Positions 8,298-15,050 of a stretch of 64,000 nucleotides of DNA are shown here, in pieces. Under the pieces are notes generated by a model. It was not told the DNA's origin and did not search any database. It was given only the letters and a program-made list of their open reading frames with translations. This DNA is from Desulfobacter hydrogenophilus (GTDB lineage: Bacteria > Desulfobacterota > Desulfobacteria > Desulfobacterales > Desulfobacteraceae). The translations under genes were made by a program, and so were the position numbers. The DNA lies in contig NZ_CP036313.1 in the NCBI RefSeq assembly GCF_004319545.1, positions 4,590,501 through 4,654,500 of the forward strand, written 5' to 3'. Positions within the stretch are counted from its first letter, which is position 1, and each line of letters starts with the position of its first letter.

Positions 8298-9248
8298 TTA
8301 ATCATTTGTTTCCAGTAAATGCAATGGGATATCAACTATTTCATTGTTGGCTATCTTTTGAACTATGTTAAGTTCAAGATTAATCAATTTAGAAATATCC
8401 TCTTCTGACATGTTATTTTTTTTCATATTCTGGATGACTTTAAAATAGGATTCATATGTTCCTTTTTGCATACCTTTTTGCATGCCTTCCTGAATGCCTT
8501 TTTGCATACCTTTTTGTATGCCTTCCTGAATGCCTTCCTGAATGCCTTTTTCTCTTATATATTGGGCTAACATGGCGGTCTCCTCATTTTGAATGATGGT
8601 TTCATAAAGCTGTTGTTGTTCCTGGTCGCTTATCTCTGAATACACATCAATAAAATCCACATATTTGTCAAAAAGTCCTCTGGTGGTCAGTTGAAACAAG
8701 CCCTTATATGCCTGGCGGATGACCTCAATTCGATCTGCCTTTGCGTAATTCATTTTGGGCAAGAGAATTTTAACCACCGGATTCTCTAAATTGTAATAGT
8801 CCCGTGCGTTTAAGTCAAACAGCTTATGAAACACATATTCAAAATGAAGAAACAACCGGTCATTAATTTGTGTGTGAAGGTCGGTCTGTATGGATTTACG
8901 CCATTTTTTCCTGTCAGTGAACAATACTGCCGGAACGACAAGTACATCTGGGTAGGTTTCCATCATATCTGTGGTATAACGGAGCAACTTGTATATTGAA
9001 AATTTGGACTTGTCTTCTTGGAACTCCACCAGCCATAACATCAACTGCTGATTTTCAAAATGGGACAGTATCGGAAGATCAAGGGCCAGCCCCGCATCGG
9101 AGAGGTGATGTTTTTTGGGCTCTTGACGCGTAAAATCAATGGAAACAATTTTTCCCCAGTTTTGTTCCGCACAGGGGAACAGCCATTGAAGCGTTTCTCT
9201 GGGAAAGTCTTGAAATAAATTTTTAAAATTATGGTCGTGGTTTATCAT
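8298..9248 (-). CDS. Rpn/transposase-family PD-(D/E)XK nuclease-like protein
   Basis: 316 residues. The N-terminal 120 residues (PRETLQWLFP, then LALDLPILSHFENQQLMLWL followed by VEFQEDK) match the Rpn family of recombination-promoting nucleases, with the E-x-QEDK strand as the core of the nuclease fold. Such genes are often annotated as cytosolic protein or putative transposase and are common in genomes rich in mobile DNA. The C-terminus carries seven four-residue units of the GIQE/GMQK type (12-nt DNA repeat, 8461-8544), a feature typical of the family. It stands alone, with no partner gene. Confidence 0.78.
   Translation of the reverse strand: MINHDHNFKNLFQDFPRETLQWLFPCAEQNWGKIVSIDFTRQEPKKHHLSDAGLALDLPILSHFENQQLMLWLVEFQEDKSKFSIYKLLRYTTDMMETYPDVLVVPAVLFTDRKKWRKSIQTDLHTQINDRLFLHFEYVFHKLFDLNARDYYNLENPVVKILLPKMNYAKADRIEVIRQAYKGLFQLTTRGLFDKYVDFIDVYSEISDQEQQQLYETIIQNEETAMLAQYIREKGIQEGIQEGIQKGMQKGIQEGMQKGMQKGTYESYFKVIQNMKKNNMSEEDISKLINLELNIVQKIANNEIVDIPLHLLETND
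8461..8544. repeat. tandem 12-nt repeat, seven units, inside the Rpn-like gene
   Basis: Seven 12-nt units alternating cctttttgcata/g and ccttcctgaatg on the plus strand, encoding G-I/M-Q-E/K repeats. Unit number can change in whole codons without breaking the frame. Confidence 0.85.
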
Positions 9249-9309
9249 CGGTTAATTGTACCAACCTAGGCTTTCAACAATTTTTCTAAAGCATAACAAG
9301 TATGAAAGT

Positions 9310-10869
9310 TCATTTTAAACGCTGTCTCAATTTTTGGTACGATGCGTTATCAGGAGATAGAACCAAGGCTTTTGTAACATAGGTCTTGGCCTCCTCAAAT
9401 CGGGCAACACGTTCATAACATTGGGCAATGCGGTAAAGAAAATCCGGATTGTCTGGTTTCAGGTCAAAGGCGCGCTTCCAATCCAGGGCAGCCGTTTCAT
9501 ATTTTTGCTGGGCCCAACGCGTCCAAGCGCGGTTGCTAAACAACCATGGGTTTCCTTTTTGTGATTTTTCAAGCGCTTTGGTTGCTGTTTCTTCGGCCTC
9601 GGAGTATTTTCTCTGCCGTCTCAAGGCTTCAGAAAAAAGATAAAAATAGGAGCTGTTATCTTTATCAAGAACAGTGGCTTTCTGGGCCATAAGTTCCATT
9701 TGGTCCAAGTCCTGTTCCTGCTGTGCTATTTTTGCCAAAAGGTAATAGGCTTCGGCATTTTTATTCTTTGCGGTGAGGCGAAGCAAACGGGCTTCAGCCA
9801 GCGGGTAGTTCTTTAGATTCATCCAGGCCCGGGCAATGGCAAGGTCTATTTCAGGGGAATTTGATAATTTTTGCTCGATGCCGGTAGCAAAACGTATAAA
9901 TTCCGGTAATTGTTCTTCGCATTTGAAAAAATAGTAGACGCTATTCAGTGCGGATACAAAATCGGTCGTGGTTTGTAACCCTTTCAAAAACCAAGAGTCA
10001 CTCTCATCGATGTTGCCGGCAAGGTACTGCAATCTCCCCATATGGATATAATTGCGCCAGTTGTTGGTAAATGATCGAATATCTAAGCTCGCATGGTATT
10101 CAAAAGCCGCCTGATCATACGACCCGCTCTGGCTATAAATATCAGCCAGGGCCTGGTGGGCTTCCCGAGGGGAAATATCTTTTTCCAGGGCACTGTTCAA
10201 ACCGGCCTCTGCCTGGCTCGTTAGGGTTTCGGACCAGAAATATTCCTTTTTAAGTTTTCCATAAACAGAAGGGAAGGTTTCAGTCATACGCCGGACCACA
10301 CTGCCTAATTTTTCCTCATCTCCTCTAAAGGCCAGAAACATGGCATAGGAGTACAAAATGATAATACCATTGGGGCGAAGCTGGATGGCTTTCCGGTAAA
10401 GGGTGTCCGGATCGTAGGGGGGAAGCTTTTCGGGATAAAGGGTTGTGTAAATCATTTCAAGAGAGGTTTCGGTCTGGGCCTGACTAAAGGCAACTTCATA
10501 GGTGACCGGATCAATGCGTTCTGCCTGCTCAAGGTGGGCCCTGGCAGACAGGTAGGTATCAAATGCCTTGGGTAGATCGACCTCTTCGGCAGTCAAATAT
10601 GCTTGTCCTATTTGGTTTAAGGTCTTACCGGCTGCAAGGTTGATGCGATATAGGTCCCAGGCGGCATAATATTGGCATAGCCAATCCGGAATAATGCTCT
10701 CAGATTTATAAAATGATGCCAGGGCCTGATCCCAGGCATTGTCCAAGGTATAGTCAATGCCCTGCTGATAAATGTATCTGGAATAAAGAAGTAGGCCTTG
10801 GGCTGTCAGCATGACAAACAGAACAATTACCAGAAGGATTTTAGCTAATTTTGCCAGGCTAATTATCAT
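9310..10869 (-). CDS. membrane-anchored TPR protein of the polysaccharide locus
   Basis: 519 residues: an N-terminal membrane segment (residues about 7-30, LAKILLVIVLFVMLTAQGLLLY) and then tetratricopeptide repeats across most of the chain, clearest in the last 200 residues (AYYLLAKIAQQ, YFYLFSEALRRQRKYSEAEE, DFLYRIAQCYERVARFEEA). It should face the periplasm and scaffold protein contacts. Its ATG overlaps the end of a tyrosine-kinase remnant, the same overlap as in the copy at 12091-12155, so the ancestral order was BY-kinase then TPR gene. A role in polysaccharide export or assembly is inferred from that neighbourhood. Confidence 0.75.
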   Translation of the reverse strand: MIISLAKLAKILLVIVLFVMLTAQGLLLYSRYIYQQGIDYTLDNAWDQALASFYKSESIIPDWLCQYYAAWDLYRINLAAGKTLNQIGQAYLTAEEVDLPKAFDTYLSARAHLEQAERIDPVTYEVAFSQAQTETSLEMIYTTLYPEKLPPYDPDTLYRKAIQLRPNGIIILYSYAMFLAFRGDEEKLGSVVRRMTETFPSVYGKLKKEYFWSETLTSQAEAGLNSALEKDISPREAHQALADIYSQSGSYDQAAFEYHASLDIRSFTNNWRNYIHMGRLQYLAGNIDESDSWFLKGLQTTTDFVSALNSVYYFFKCEEQLPEFIRFATGIEQKLSNSPEIDLAIARAWMNLKNYPLAEARLLRLTAKNKNAEAYYLLAKIAQQEQDLDQMELMAQKATVLDKDNSSYFYLFSEALRRQRKYSEAEETATKALEKSQKGNPWLFSNRAWTRWAQQKYETAALDWKRAFDLKPDNPDFLYRIAQCYERVARFEEAKTYVTKALVLSPDNASYQKLRQRLK

Positions 10870-10955
10870 AATAGGAAGCGTAGTACTTTTTATAGTACTT
10901 GTTAATATCCTTTTTTTTTCATTTTGACCCGGTTCAGGACCGTGCCGATGAGGGC
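10805..10955. repeat. duplicated kinase/TPR junction, copy A
   Basis: About 150 bp, near 88% identical by eye to 12091-12237 in the same orientation. It spans the last ~30 codons of a tyrosine kinase and the first ~20 codons of the TPR gene. The two copies bracket the PIN/antitoxin module and repeats. Confidence 0.85.
10859..10955 (-). pseudogene. 3' tail of a second CpsD-like tyrosine kinase
   Basis: Reads LIGTVLNRVKMKKKGY and then, after a one-base shift, a Tyr-rich end (YKYYKKYYASYYDN). This is the autophosphorylation cluster typical of bacterial tyrosine kinases and matches the tail of the fragment at 12145-12612. Only some 30 codons remain, ending inside the TPR gene start. Confidence 0.75.
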
Positions 10956-10964
10956 GGGGAAGAG

Positions 10965-11421
10965 CTACTTGATGAGGTTTGATTCTTTGGAAGTAAACGG
11001 ATTTATAATCGTAAGCTTGTTTTCAAGAACAAACCGATCCTGCATGTCTTCTGTTATCAGGAACTCTGCATCACAATCAAGAGCGCTCGCAATAACGATA
11101 CTGTCCCAGTAGAAAAAATTATGTTTTTCACGTATCTGTGATGCCTGAATCAATACATCTTCATATAATTCATAGACTATGTTCCTTTTATATAGGGATT
11201 TTATTAGTCTCTGAATGTCTTTTTCGGGAAATATCCCCTTTTTTATTAAATTCACACACATTTCATTAATGATCTGTGTGCTTATAACGATTTCTGGTAG
11301 CTTGAGAACAGATTTCGCAATTACTGTTTTTTTCCGGATCCTGAGTTTTTATAAATGCATAAAGCCAGATATTTGTATCTACAAAGCAGATTGAACCTTT
11401 TTTTACAATATCATCTATCAT
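10965..11421 (-). pseudogene. PIN-domain (VapC-type) toxin split by a frameshift
   Basis: The 5' part reads MIDDIVKKGSICFVDTNIWL, with the first catalytic Asp in VDTN, and closes early at 11266. The sequence goes on in another frame as AKSVLKLPEIVISTQIINEM and then FYWDSIVIASALDCDAEFLI with the second acidic site (WDS). The switch lies near the 7-T run at about 11331-11337. The start overlaps the antitoxin stop by 11 nt. PIN toxins are Mg-dependent RNases; this one should be inactive unless the frameshift is a sequencing error in the homopolymer. Confidence 0.78.
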
Positions 11422-11620
11422 AAATTTCATTTCTCGCAAAAGGCACAAAATCTTCGACTTTTATGGGATCCTCCAATAATTTATCAATCATATCCTCATG
11501 ATTCCTGGTGGTTTCACTCATAACAAGTACCTTGACAGTATTACCGACTCTATTTCTATACTTTTCAGGAACCATTATTATACCGTCCCTTATTTTTGCC
11601 TTAAATTCTATAACTTCCAT
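11411..11620 (-). CDS. antitoxin of the PIN-domain pair
   Basis: 69 residues, MEVIEFKAKIRDGIIMVPEK with an AbrB/MazE-like swapped-hairpin start, then an acidic toxin-binding tail (DKLLEDPIKVEDFVPFARNE). It overlaps the toxin gene by 11 nt. It would repress its own promoter and mask the RNase. The partner is frameshifted, so this is probably a surviving half. Confidence 0.68.
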   Translation of the reverse strand: MEVIEFKAKIRDGIIMVPEKYRNRVGNTVKVLVMSETTRNHEDMIDKLLEDPIKVEDFVPFARNEIYDR

Positions 11621-11810
11621 CTTTCTGGTACCTTTGATATTCTATTTTATCATTTTTTTCTGATTCCCTAAGTTATTTAACGATGCGTCCTGCATCTCCT
11701 TGCTCATCAAGTATTTCTTACTATTGAAGATATCATAGGAGCATTATTTTGCATAGGGAACGATGACAGCAACAACAATGCTTAGGAATGGGAGCGAAAT
11801 AATTTAACCT

Positions 11811-11865
11811 GGGAGCGCGGGCGTCTCGCCCGCATTGTTACTGCAGGCGGGACGCCTGCGCTCCC
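11811..11865. repeat. GC-rich hairpin repeat (gggagcgcgggcg type) with R2 copy b
   Basis: The left arm gggagcgcgggcgtctcgcccgc and the right arm gcgggacgcctgcgctccc pair over about 19 bp around a short loop. The right arm and following sequence to 11909 are repeated at 8205-8268. It contrasts strongly with its AT-rich surroundings. Confidence 0.75.
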
Positions 11866-11909
11866 GGATATAACAAAATGGGTAAGTTATTTAAAACCCA
11901 TTCCTTAAA
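11848..11909 (+). repeat. dispersed repeat R2, copy b
   Basis: Matches 8205-8268: gcgggacgcctgcgctccc followed by ggatataacaaaatggg and ttatttaa.acc. Confidence 0.7.
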
Positions 11910-12055
11910 ATATGAAGAAATTTTCAAAGCTGATTAAAATTTATTTTTCTTAATCTCAACTACCGGTGAAGTCAACCTCCAATAAGCCTTATATACCCTG
12001 TACCGTTCACCTCGAAATCGAAACTGCTATCGAAATCGGGGAAATAAAGCTCGGT

Positions 12056-12089
12056 ATGGTGGGCAACGCTGCGCTTTTGTCCACCCTAC
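12056..12089. repeat. short hairpin repeat at the duplication junction
   Basis: ggtgggcaacgctgcgc followed by ttttgtccaccc can fold on itself. It sits directly against the break point of the TPR gene remnant at 12091 and probably marks where the copies were joined. Confidence 0.5.
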
Positions 12090-12090
12090 A

Positions 12091-12155
12091 GTCAGCATGA
12101 CAAACAGAACAATTACCAGAAGGATTTTAGCTAATTTTGCCAGGCTAATTGCCAT
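12091..12155 (-). pseudogene. 5' stub of a TPR gene copy
   Basis: From an ATG at 12155 the frame reads MAISLAKLAKILLVIVLF and VMLT, nearly the same as the start of the TPR gene at 10869, then breaks into unrelated hairpin-repeat sequence at 12090. It overlaps the kinase stop exactly as the intact gene overlaps its own kinase remnant. Confidence 0.8.
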
Positions 12156-12237
12156 AATAAGAAGTGTAGTACTTTTTATAGTACTTGTAATATCCTTCTT
12201 GTTTCATATTGACCCGATTCAAGATCGTACCGATGAT
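12091..12237. repeat. duplicated kinase/TPR junction, copy B
   Basis: Partner of 10805-10955, same orientation. The distance between copies is 1,286 bp, and the intervening segment carries the PIN/antitoxin pair and GC-rich hairpins. Confidence 0.85.
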
Positions 12238-12612
12238 GGGCAGATTATTGCTTTCAAACCGTTTCAGGACCTCCTGGATGATTTTCCGGTTCGCGTGACG
12301 GGATTTGATAACCAGGATTGCACCGTCTGTGTGCGGGGCCACCAGCAGGGCATCTGTGGCCGGCATGACCGGCGGTGTGTCGATGACTATGAAATCATAC
12401 TGATTTTTCAGGTAATCCATCAGAAACCCCGTACGTTTGGAGCCCAGCAGTTCTGCCGGATTTGGCGGGACCCTGCCGGCCGGCAAGATAAAAAGATTCT
12501 CCGTATAGGTTGGCTGAATCATCTCTTCTATGGCGTTTCTAAGGAAATCGCCCATCTCCTCACCCACATTGAACTCCGCATAGAGTTTCTCAAGATCAAT
12601 TCCGTGGCTCAA
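12145..12612 (-). pseudogene. CpsD/Wzc-like tyrosine kinase, C-terminal fragment
   Basis: 155 codons covering the end of a BY-kinase: LFILPAGRVPPNPAELLGS, the Walker B strand FIVIDTPPVMPATDALL, and a Tyr-rich tail (YYKYYKKYYTSYY) where autophosphorylation occurs. The Walker A P-loop and Walker A' of this family lie further N-terminal and are absent, so it cannot bind ATP. The fragment begins four bases inside the end of the truncated phosphatase gene, which marks a deletion joint. In capsule loci this kinase controls chain length and export. Confidence 0.8.
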
Positions 12613-12980
12613 TAATTTTTTAACTTCAGCCGCAGATAAAGATGAAGGGGTAGTTCTATAAGAAGGTATGCCCCTGCATTGTTTAGCGTAAGCAGATCTC
12701 CATTGTCAAAGACCTCGATCAGGTCATGATTCACACGAATTTCTGCCCCAGGCAGAACTTCAAGCGGCAGGCCAGCGGCTGACAGATCATGGGAAAACCG
12801 CCTGCATGCTTCAAGGATATCTGCTTTAGTGCAATTATAAACACCGTCATAGCAGTGAGGGGTAGCAAACAGGGTATGGACCCCTTGTTTTAAGGCCTGT
12901 TTTGCAAAACCAAGGGAGTGGGAAAGACGTTTGCTGCCGTCATCCATGCCGTAGAGAATGTGAGAATGCGTATCAAACAT
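12609..12980 (-). pseudogene. CpsB-like PHP tyrosine phosphatase, N-terminal fragment
   Basis: From the ATG at 12980 (an in-frame ATG at 13019 adds 13 unlikely residues) it reads MFDTHSHILYGMDDGSK, the metal-binding HxH start of PHP-type CpsB phosphatases. It continues through LFATPHCYDGVY and VLPGAEIRVN, then loses similarity after LLIELPLH. The full family has about 250 residues; only 120 remain. CpsB normally dephosphorylates the CpsD kinase, whose C-terminal half follows directly, so one deletion probably removed the end of one gene and the start of the other. Confidence 0.78.
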
Positions 12981-13019
12981 TTTTTCGTTCGCTATGTAAA
13001 TGACACAGTTGGACTCCAA

Positions 13020-13409
13020 TGAAAACGATTAGAACACAAAATTTGCTTGAAATCAATCAAGGAACCCCTCAATTTTTAAACTCATTTTAATTGACCTATA
13101 TATATTTGGTTTCAAATATCTACCATGTCTCGTTTGCCGGTTCGGTATGATAACCCCTTTTAAGCAATTGATTAGAAACACACACGAACAATATAGCTCC
13201 GCCCTGTCGCTTACATGATAGTAGCGGTAACTTTTTAGGGGTTACACTTATGTTCAGCTTTTACTTGGCCTGTTGGGCCTTTGATGCAACGAAGTAGATC
13301 GTCCAAAAGGCAAGCTATTTCGTTCAAGTTATTTAATCTGTGGGCCTTGTTACCTTGTTTCTAAATCACAACAAACATAAACATGTTTGGCAATACATTG
13401 CCCTAATTC
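13020..13409. other. gene-free stretch before the insertion sequence
   Basis: No convincing frame. Contains dispersed repeat R3 copy a (13266-13345) and a weak inverted pair (taacccctttt at 13151 / aggggtta near 13239). Otherwise nothing recognised. Confidence 0.5.
13266..13345 (+). repeat. dispersed repeat R3, copy a
   Basis: ttgggcctttgatgcaacga then agtagat..tccaaaaggcaag and ctatttcgtt.aagttattta. It matches 52665-52745 with few changes although the copies are 39 kb apart. Confidence 0.85.
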
Positions 13410-13420
13410 TATTGGGTAAA

Positions 13421-13439
13421 CCTCCACCTCCGGTGGAGG
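13421..13439. repeat. IS200-type left-end hairpin
   Basis: Perfect 8-bp stem, 3-nt loop, about 85 bp before the transposase start, the usual place of the TnpA binding hairpin. Confidence 0.75.
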
Positions 13440-13477
13440 ACTCGAAAAGTTTGACAGTTCCGGGAGTTGAAAATAAA

Positions 13478-13522
13478 CAACCTTCCTTAAGTTAGCCGCT
13501 CAAAGCTATTAAAGGAAGGTTG
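13478..13522 (+). promoter_or_regulatory. hairpin that hides the tnpA ribosome-binding site
   Basis: caaccttcctt (13478-13488) is the exact complement of aaggaaggttg (13512-13522), which contains the aaggaagg ribosome site just before the ATG at 13524. Folding would block initiation, as known for IS200 mRNA leaders. Confidence 0.75.
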
Positions 13523-13523
13523 T

Positions 13524-13955
13524 ATGAAAGATTATAAAAGTTTAAAGCATTCAAAGTGGTATTGCAAGTATCATGTGGTTTGGATTCCAAAATATCGGAA
13601 GAAAGTTATTTACGGGCAATTACGTCGGGAACTGGGGTCAATACTACATGGTTTGGCAAAACAAAAAGAATGCGAGATCGAAGAAGGACATTTGATGACA
13701 GACCATGTTCATATGCTGATCTCCATTCCACCCAAATTTGCCGTGGCTCAGGTAGTTGGGTTCATCAAGGGGAAAAGTGCTATTCAGATAGCACGTCAGT
13801 TTTGTGGTAAAAAAAGGAACTATAATGGTGAAAAATTTTGGGCCAGAGGTTATTTTGCATCAACAGTAGGAATCGACGAACAAATTGTTCGAGCATATAT
13901 CCGGCATCAAGAAAAAGAGGATCAACGTTGCGAACAGATGAACTTGTTTGATTAA
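13524..13955 (+). CDS. tnpA: IS200-type Y1 transposase TnpA
   Basis: 143 residues, the standard length. The HUH metal motif is in MTDHVHMLISIPP and the catalytic Tyr lies in the C-terminal helix near AYIRHQEKED. It cuts and joins single-stranded DNA at the element's hairpin ends. It begins MKDYKSLKHSKWYCKYHVVWIPKYRKK, typical of the family, and looks complete and probably active. No tnpB/iscB gene accompanies it, so it is an IS200-like rather than IS605-like element. Translation is probably held low by the leader hairpin at 13478-13522. Confidence 0.95.
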   Translation: MKDYKSLKHSKWYCKYHVVWIPKYRKKVIYGQLRRELGSILHGLAKQKECEIEEGHLMTDHVHMLISIPPKFAVAQVVGFIKGKSAIQIARQFCGKKRNYNGEKFWARGYFASTVGIDEQIVRAYIRHQEKEDQRCEQMNLFD

Positions 13956-14128
13956 ACCGCGCCTTTAGGCGCTTTTAAAAGACCGCTTTGAGCGGTTAAC
14001 AATCAAGCCCCCAGTTTCACTGGGGGTCATGACTTGAACGGAACTTGTTCCTCCTGTCTGCCTTGAAACAAATTTCTTTATGTATAATAATTTATAATAT
14101 AAATAGATAGTTGCATTTTCCGTTATGA

Positions 14129-14171
14129 GTTGAACCTGGGTATTGATAGACCAAGTCAGCCCATGGCTGTT
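14129..14171 (+). repeat. dispersed repeat R4, copy a
   Basis: gttgaacctgggtattgata then gaccaagtcagcccatggctgtt. Related copies: 14629-14667 (same strand), a partial one at 14236-14262, and a good one at 34235-34279 on the other strand. Confidence 0.7.
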
Positions 14172-14176
14172 TTTAT

Positions 14177-14276
14177 ATGAAAGAACCGAACTAACCGGTT
14201 AGTTTCTTTCATGATTTGTTGTGCCCTAACCTCGGTAAAAGACCAAGTTTGCCATGGCCGTTTTATATAAAACGGC
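14177..14276. repeat. two adjoining palindromes
   Basis: 14177-14212 pairs atgaaagaa..actaacc with ggttagtttctttcat apart from a 4-nt bulge. 14257-14276 is a perfect 20-bp palindrome (gccgttttat and its complement). Both sit between R4 copies; together they look like a structured non-coding repeat cluster. Confidence 0.7.
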
Positions 14277-14628
14277 TGAAAATTCTATAAAATTTTCACA
14301 TAGTATGTGCAGGCAGATCGTGCGCCATCAGGGAATATACAATATTTTCAACATATTAACAATTTCAATGCCCTCATATAGGCACACCATAGTTACGAAA
14401 CCTTTAGCAAGGTTACCAGTTTTGCACCCCGCTTTTAAATAATCAATTTCCCAGGAAGGCAATTTTCGTAATTTTAGAGTCATTTTCAGTAACCTGACAA
14501 GAAATCTGTCCAATATCCAAGTCATAACATCACTCAAACACATTCCACCTGATATCACCAAAATAAAAAAATCAGGGGCTAAAATGGGAAATTCTATACG
14601 TCTGAATCACTTTTTATGGTTTATTATG

Positions 14629-14667
14629 GGGTGAACCTGAATATCGATAGATCAGCCCATAACTATA
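14629..14667 (+). repeat. dispersed repeat R4, copy b
   Basis: ggtgaacctgaatatcgata gatcagcccataacta: same motif order as copy a with a short deletion. Confidence 0.6.
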
Positions 14668-14695
14668 ATTGTTTATTTCAATATTATTGATACAA

Positions 14696-14940
14696 CTCCC
14701 CATTCGCTTATTTTGAAATCAGAAAAGCCAATTTATAATCATGGGGAGTCATTATTTGCCTAAAAAAAGACAATCCTGAATAATTTTAGTTTTTAATTCT
14801 TATATGGTTTGTTTTTTGCATATAAAAATTATGATTTTGCATTCCAAATATGACATAATTTTTCTGAGCAAGAGTATTATAACACAATATATTGTGTGTA
14901 AAAATTAACAAAACACTAAAAAAAATAAGCGAATGGGGAG
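14696..14940. mobile_element. 245-bp MITE with 19-bp perfect terminal inverted repeats
   Basis: The left end ctccccattcgcttatttt (14696-14714) is the exact reverse complement of 14922-14940. The hexamer atacaa flanks it directly on both sides (14690-14695 and 14941-14946), which is a target-site duplication. The interior is AT-rich without a gene. This is a textbook non-autonomous DNA element; its transposase is not in the window. Confidence 0.88.
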
Positions 14941-15050
14941 ATACAAGTCAACGATAAAAAAAATTAAATTTGACACAAATAGTTCTCATATTTCAGAACT
15001 AAAAGAAATGTCTAAAATAACAGGACTATGTTCGATCACGACAGAATCTG

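Larger units (their letters stand above)
13410..14035 (+). mobile_element. IS200/IS605-family insertion sequence
   Basis: A single-gene element: a left subterminal hairpin at 13421-13439 (8-bp stem cctccacc/ggtggagg), tnpA at 13524-13955, and after the stop a series of hairpins (gcgcc..ggcgc, accgct..agcggt, and cccccagt..actggggg near 14010-14028), the last probably the right-end recognition hairpin. There is no terminal inverted repeat or target duplication, as expected for this family, which moves as single-stranded DNA. The exact ends are estimated. Confidence 0.82.

Noticed and set aside
8205-11909. GC-rich hairpin repeats considered as a CRISPR array
   Set aside because: Only two distant copies, no regular spacers and no cas genes.
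12097-12615. 172-codon plus-strand frame
   Set aside because: It is the antisense shadow of the CpsD-like kinase fragment, whose protein motifs are clear on the minus strand.
14254-14561. short frames on both strands between the IS200 element and the MITE
   Set aside because: No ribosome sites or domains, and they lie in palindromic repeat DNA.
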